From contig JBBRYX010000001.1 of NCBI GenBank assembly GCA_038237225.1, positions 124,001 to 188,000 on the forward strand: a DNA stretch of 64,000 bases, given 5' to 3'. The notes below the pieces were generated by a model. The model did no database searches. It worked only from the letters and a program-made list of their open reading frames with translations, and was not told the DNA's origin. This document shows positions 60,438-64,000 of this stretch, piece after piece (position 1 is the first letter of the stretch; the number at the start of each line of letters is the position of its first letter). The translations under genes and the position numbers were made by a program. This DNA is from DASVUC01 sp038237225. GTDB taxonomy: Bacteria; Planctomycetota; Phycisphaerae; Tepidisphaerales; Tepidisphaeraceae.

Positions 60438-61364
60438 CTACTCCAACACTCGCCACAGCTTCGGATCCGGCACCTTCTTGCTCGTCACAGGATCCTGAAT
60501 GGCAAACTTGTCCTTCGGCAGCCATTCCACGTGTCCGTCAAAGAAGCACACGTTTGCGCCTTTGTTGTGGCGCCATGCAAGCGTCCGTCTGGAATCGTAC
60601 CCGCGTCCATCAGGAAGATTCGTCATTCCCGGTGAACCGGTGTAATAGGGACGCTCTCCCACAAAATCGTAGTTGCTGACCTTTCCCCCCCACCCCATCG
60701 GACCGCCGCTGTACAGCGGGAGAATCCCCATCTCGTTGATGACCGGATACATTGCATCCGCAAAGAAAATCTTCTCCGCCGGCTTCCTCACCTGCTTGTG
60801 TTTGAACGCGTGAACAGGTGCCTTCCCGTTCGCGATTGGCGGAGGCGGGACAGAACCATCCGCCTGCGGCGCTCGAGCCGGATCGTAGACCGGCGGCTGT
60901 GGAGTGAACGTTCCCGAAGGCGGAATATCAACGCCCTCCACGTTCATGCCGTACGCGAAATTCGGGCGGTTCCCGGCCGCATCATCATCCTGAAATCCCC
61001 GCTCCGCACGCGGGCACAAATACTTTGGCGGAAAATACGACTTGGACGTCCCCGTCACGATCTTCAGACTCAACGCCTTCCTGAAGTCGTTATACGTCGC
61101 CCAATAGTCCAGCCCAGGGCTCGCAAGCTCCGCTGGACCGATCCATGCTGGAAGGTGCCAGGAACTATTCGCATTCAAGTACATCAGATCAGCCGCAAAG
61201 TACTGCCGCAAATTCGACTGGCATTGCGTCCGATACGCGGACTCCCGCGCCTTCCCCAGGACGGGCAGGAGAATCCCAATCAGCACGGCGATGATTCCAA
61301 TCACAACCAGCAGCTCCACCAGCGTGAATCCGTCGCGACGTGTCCGCGGTTTGGGTTGCATCAT
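60438..61364 (-). CDS. Prepilin-like secreted protein (N-terminal methylation motif)
   Basis: A 308-residue protein with DGFTLVELLVVIGIIAVLIG at 11-30, then a DUF1559-like part ending WRHNKGANVCFFDGHVEWLP (H...DG motif). A Pro/Gly/Ala-rich loop lies about 165-195. Start MMQPKPRTRR. Paralogue of the neighbours at 59522 and 63229. Confidence 0.85.
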   Translation of the reverse strand: MMQPKPRTRRDGFTLVELLVVIGIIAVLIGILLPVLGKARESAYRTQCQSNLRQYFAADLMYLNANSSWHLPAWIGPAELASPGLDYWATYNDFRKALSLKIVTGTSKSYFPPKYLCPRAERGFQDDDAAGNRPNFAYGMNVEGVDIPPSGTFTPQPPVYDPARAPQADGSVPPPPIANGKAPVHAFKHKQVRKPAEKIFFADAMYPVINEMGILPLYSGGPMGWGGKVSNYDFVGERPYYTGSPGMTNLPDGRGYDSRRTLAWRHNKGANVCFFDGHVEWLPKDKFAIQDPVTSKKVPDPKLWRVLE

Positions 61365-61458
61365 GGCACCATCCTGCGTAATCGATTGTCCACCTGCGCA
61401 AAGCACTGTACCCAGCCGCTTGCCGCCTTGTCCAGTGAATTTGAAGCAATACGCAACG

Positions 61459-62814
61459 TCACGGGGCGGTCTTGAGCTTTAGCTTATACACGTGAACCTC
61501 GAATGGCGCGAACCAGTCGGTATATCGCCAACTTACTGTTTCCTGTTTCTTCCGTTTGATGGTCTCGGCAATCACCCCTCTCTGGACCTTGACCTGGCGA
61601 GGTGACTCAAACATGACCTCGCCGATCTCCGACGTCTCGGGCAAACCATCAAACATGACTTGAACCGTATCCCGGCCCCTGTTGCACGCCAGCACGTACA
61701 GATCGGCGTCCACCCGGCGGACGAGATACTCGATTTCCTTCGCTTCTCCATAAGATACGCCGAGGGGTTTGACGTTTACCTTGTTTTCTTTTTCCGGAAT
61801 GTCCGGCGCCACCAGCACCGGTTGCAAGGGGCTTTTGTCGCCCACCTCTGCAAGCACGGGCCGGAGCACCCGGTTCCAGAATGTCCAGTTCCAGGCAGAG
61901 GTCGAATCTTCCTTGCTTAGTGTGGTCGGGAGGTTTCCACCGAAGTAAACAAGGCCGCGGGCACCGTTGATGATTGCCTGGTAGGCCATGAAGCGTTCTT
62001 CATGGAACGTTGGAAATCGCACGGTCCGTTCGGCTTTTGCGACGCCGCTCCAGGCAATTTGCAATGTCATCCAGACGGGCTTTTTCCCTTGTGCCACGTC
62101 CATCATGATCCGCGTGTGATCGCCCACGAGGCTGATCTCCCGATTCGGCAAAAGCGAGTGGATTCCAGGCGGATAGCTGATCGGATAGATGTCGATCCCC
62201 GTGATGTCCCGGGTGGGCATGTAAGGGCGCAAGGTGTCGATCGTGCCGCGCGGCGCTTCCACGATCCACATCGGGTGATTCGGATCGAGTTGCTTCACCA
62301 GGTCGTAACATTTTTGCAAGGGCGCGATCGGCTTCTTTCCCCACTCCGGCTCATCCTCACCCTTCCAGCAGCCGAGTCCCGGATGATCCTTGAAGCGCGC
62401 GATCACCTTTCGCAGTGTCGCCTCTCGCTCGGGATGCTTTTCATCGAGCGCGCTCAGCTCCTTCAGCCAGGGCAGGCAATACATCCCGTACTTCGCGGCT
62501 GCATCCATGTACTGCTGCTCGAGCGCGATGGACTTGTCATCCCAATCTCCCTCCCCGGTCGGCCCCGTGCGCATGAAGGTGCCGCCACCGTCGCGCAGCT
62601 CCTCGATTCCGTTCTTCCCGTTCGGCGCTTTCGCATCCGGTTTGGGTGGCATGGTGAATCCAATTGGAAACACCTTGCGGCCATTGACCACGAGGACGTT
62701 GTTGGGGTTGATGGTAACGCTCGAACCTCCTTGCGCAACCGCCGGCTGACTCAAAGCCGTTGCCGAAACCACCAATCCTGCGAACGCGATCAAGCGGGTG
62801 AGCACCGAATCCAT
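61459..62814 (-). CDS. Secreted TIM-barrel glycosidase-like protein
   Basis: A 451-residue protein with signal peptide (about 1-27, ...ALSQPAVAQG). The barrel has FPIGFTMPPKPDA, GCWKGEDEPEWGKK (candidate Glu/Asp) and DITGIDIYPISYPP, with a C-terminal beta domain (PFEVHVYKLKL). Resembles secreted glycoside-hydrolase-type barrels, substrate unknown. GGAG precedes the start. Confidence 0.7.
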   Translation of the reverse strand: MDSVLTRLIAFAGLVVSATALSQPAVAQGGSSVTINPNNVLVVNGRKVFPIGFTMPPKPDAKAPNGKNGIEELRDGGGTFMRTGPTGEGDWDDKSIALEQQYMDAAAKYGMYCLPWLKELSALDEKHPEREATLRKVIARFKDHPGLGCWKGEDEPEWGKKPIAPLQKCYDLVKQLDPNHPMWIVEAPRGTIDTLRPYMPTRDITGIDIYPISYPPGIHSLLPNREISLVGDHTRIMMDVAQGKKPVWMTLQIAWSGVAKAERTVRFPTFHEERFMAYQAIINGARGLVYFGGNLPTTLSKEDSTSAWNWTFWNRVLRPVLAEVGDKSPLQPVLVAPDIPEKENKVNVKPLGVSYGEAKEIEYLVRRVDADLYVLACNRGRDTVQVMFDGLPETSEIGEVMFESPRQVKVQRGVIAETIKRKKQETVSWRYTDWFAPFEVHVYKLKLKTAP

Positions 62815-62968
62815 GTCGACTCCATAAAAAAATACGCTTCAGCGCGCACGTGCATACGATTGCCCGCACGCGTGAACGCATCCTAGCGGAAGACCCCACG
62901 TAAACGCATCATCCGTCGGTAATTGCCAACAGCCAGCTCCGGGCAATCCCTTGCCGGTCGTTCCAACA

Positions 62969-63001
62969 TCCGATGCCTTCAAAACTTAGTAACGCATCGG
63001 A
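62969..63001. promoter_or_regulatory. Dyad in the divergent promoter region
   Basis: TCCGATGC ... GCATCGGA, perfect 8-base arms with 17 bases between, in the 414-base region (62815-63228) between the divergent glycosidase-like and prepilin genes. A possible operator; regulator unknown. No riboswitch was recognised in the region. Confidence 0.4.
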
Positions 63002-63228
63002 CGTTAAAGATTTTCGGTTGCGGCGGTGAATTTTTGGTGGCGTTCGCTGGAACCCGCAGTTATATTTGTCGCAGCGACCGAAGGATCAATCCTTCGTGGA
63101 GCGGGAGATTCCACTTCTCTTTTCATGCGATGAGGCCTGAAAATCAACAATTTCCTCCTGCATACCCCCGTGAAATCGATTGCCCAGCGTTATCGGTCCT
63201 CAATCGGGCTTTCTACCAGCGAGGTTCC

Positions 63229-64000
63229 ATGAAACGTCGCGCTCGCGCCTTCACACTTGTCGAACTCCTCGTCGTCATCGGCATCATTGCCGTGCTGGTC
63301 GCCCTCCTCCTCCCCGCCCTCAGTCGCGCCAAACAGCAGGCGACCAGCGTTCAGTGCCTAAGCAATCTACGCTCCATCGGTCAAGCCGCTCTCATGTATG
63401 CGCAGGAGAGTCGCGGATATTGGCCGCCCAGCGACAGCGCGAACGGCTATCTGATTAGTTTCATTGACTGGGGCATCGTAGCGCCCCCGGGGATGCCCAC
63501 TCCCAATCCTCAGCGCTGGGTCACTCGCGATGCTATGGGTAAATACGCAAAAAACCAAATCAAGATCTATTACTGTCCCGCCAATATTCTTCCCAAGAGA
63601 AAAGCGGGTGGCGGCCCAAATAATGTCTATTCGTTGCCACCTGGGCCATCCGACTGGACCGACACAAGCGACAAAGACCTGACGGGCTGGATGGGGTATT
63701 GGTGGGTCGCGGCGCCCTATTACCCGACGACAACCCCGCCCCCGGGCGTTACCATAGCTATTCAATCCCAAGATCAGCTGGCGAACAACTCATTCTGGCC
63801 GCGAAACGACGCAACCGGCGATTTTGAAAACGCGTGGAAGGGTCTACCCAACAAGCCATGTCGGCCGGGCGTGGAGTATATACGTAAGCTGGGCGATAAG
63901 AATGCCGCCGGAACTCCGCTGTGCGTAGACCAATCGCGACAGGACGCCCCCACCGATTTCTTTTTTATGCACGGCAGCACCAAGCGTGACGCTTCCGGGA
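63229..64000 (+). CDS. Prepilin-like secreted protein, 3' end beyond window
   Basis: Frame open from ATG 63229 to the window end (~257 residues). Starts MKRRARAFTLVELLVVIGII, the prepilin methylation motif, followed by a DUF1559-like part with TSVQCLSNLRSIGQAALMYA and PANI...PKRKAGGG. Near the edge it reads FFFMHGSTKRDASG. No stop in frame. Confidence 0.8.
   Translation, partial: MKRRARAFTLVELLVVIGIIAVLVALLLPALSRAKQQATSVQCLSNLRSIGQAALMYAQESRGYWPPSDSANGYLISFIDWGIVAPPGMPTPNPQRWVTRDAMGKYAKNQIKIYYCPANILPKRKAGGGPNNVYSLPPGPSDWTDTSDKDLTGWMGYWWVAAPYYPTTTPPPGVTIAIQSQDQLANNSFWPRNDATGDFENAWKGLPNKPCRPGVEYIRKLGDKNAAGTPLCVDQSRQDAPTDFFFMHGSTKRDASG

Overview
The window is high-GC and most probably comes from a planctomycete (Planctomycetota, perhaps Phycisphaerae). 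The evidence is family content: a PVC-type beta-propeller/CxxCH cytochrome fusion, DUF1080 (3-keto-disaccharide hydrolase) and ThuA domains, a PEP-CTERM protein, a LEPR-like N-terminal motif, a Minf_1886-family protein, CxxCG zinc-ribbon membrane proteins and several HxxDG-type prepilins. The class assignment is inference. No phage, CRISPR array, rRNA or complete insertion sequence was seen. There is one tRNA, tRNA-Arg(CCG).

Layout. 0-5 kb: the end of a flippase-like membrane protein, a Minf_1886-family pair, a TolC-type outer-membrane lipoprotein and a secreted PEP-CTERM metzincin. 5-9 kb: pyruvate dehydrogenase operon E1alpha-E1beta-E2 without E3, each junction holding a palindromic element. 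9-16 kb: Nif3-like protein, GAPDH, a pseudo-receiver plus diguanylate cyclase operon, a SPINDLY-type O-GlcNAc transferase and ribosomal protein L21. 16-21 kb: a compact type II fatty-acid/polyketide locus (dehydratase, ACP, dehydratase, ketosynthase-like, ketosynthase) in which one dehydratase and one ketosynthase have lost catalytic residues; a toxin/antitoxin-like pair sits between the two ketosynthases. 21-30 kb: RibF, dienelactone hydrolase, small lipoproteins, IMP dehydrogenase, duplicated dockerin-like fragments, two tandem zinc-ribbon membrane proteins, and a receiver protein with a LEPR-like N-terminus. 30-43.5 kb: carbohydrate-oxidation region with a truncated DUF1080 gene, a 1385-aa propeller-HEAT-cytochrome-DUF1080 protein, a secreted TIM-barrel protein, a 1975-aa ThuA-SGNH-propeller-HEAT-cupredoxin-SGNH protein and a coupled sugar isomerase/epimerase. 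43.5-47 kb: hypothetical, YceH, SDR, MT-A70 methylase and tRNA-Arg. 47-59.4 kb: a full Tad/Flp pilus operon on the minus strand with two tandem Flp pilins and an unusual coiled-coil lipoprotein. 59.5-64 kb: three prepilin-like secreted proteins and a TIM-barrel glycosidase-like protein.

Across the window are many short palindromic elements of at least seven sequence types. Most lie at gene ends or operon junctions. At least two, possibly three, lie in frame inside conserved enzymes (ketosynthase, cytochrome fusion, and perhaps the PDH E2 linker), and one family (core GGGGTCAGGAAGG) truncates a DUF1080 gene and borders the duplicated dockerin fragments.

The strongest candidates for something undescribed are the paired active/inactive dehydratase and ketosynthase locus, the cupredoxin-carrying 1975-aa protein, the coiled-coil OmpA-like lipoprotein in the Tad operon, and the in-frame palindromes.
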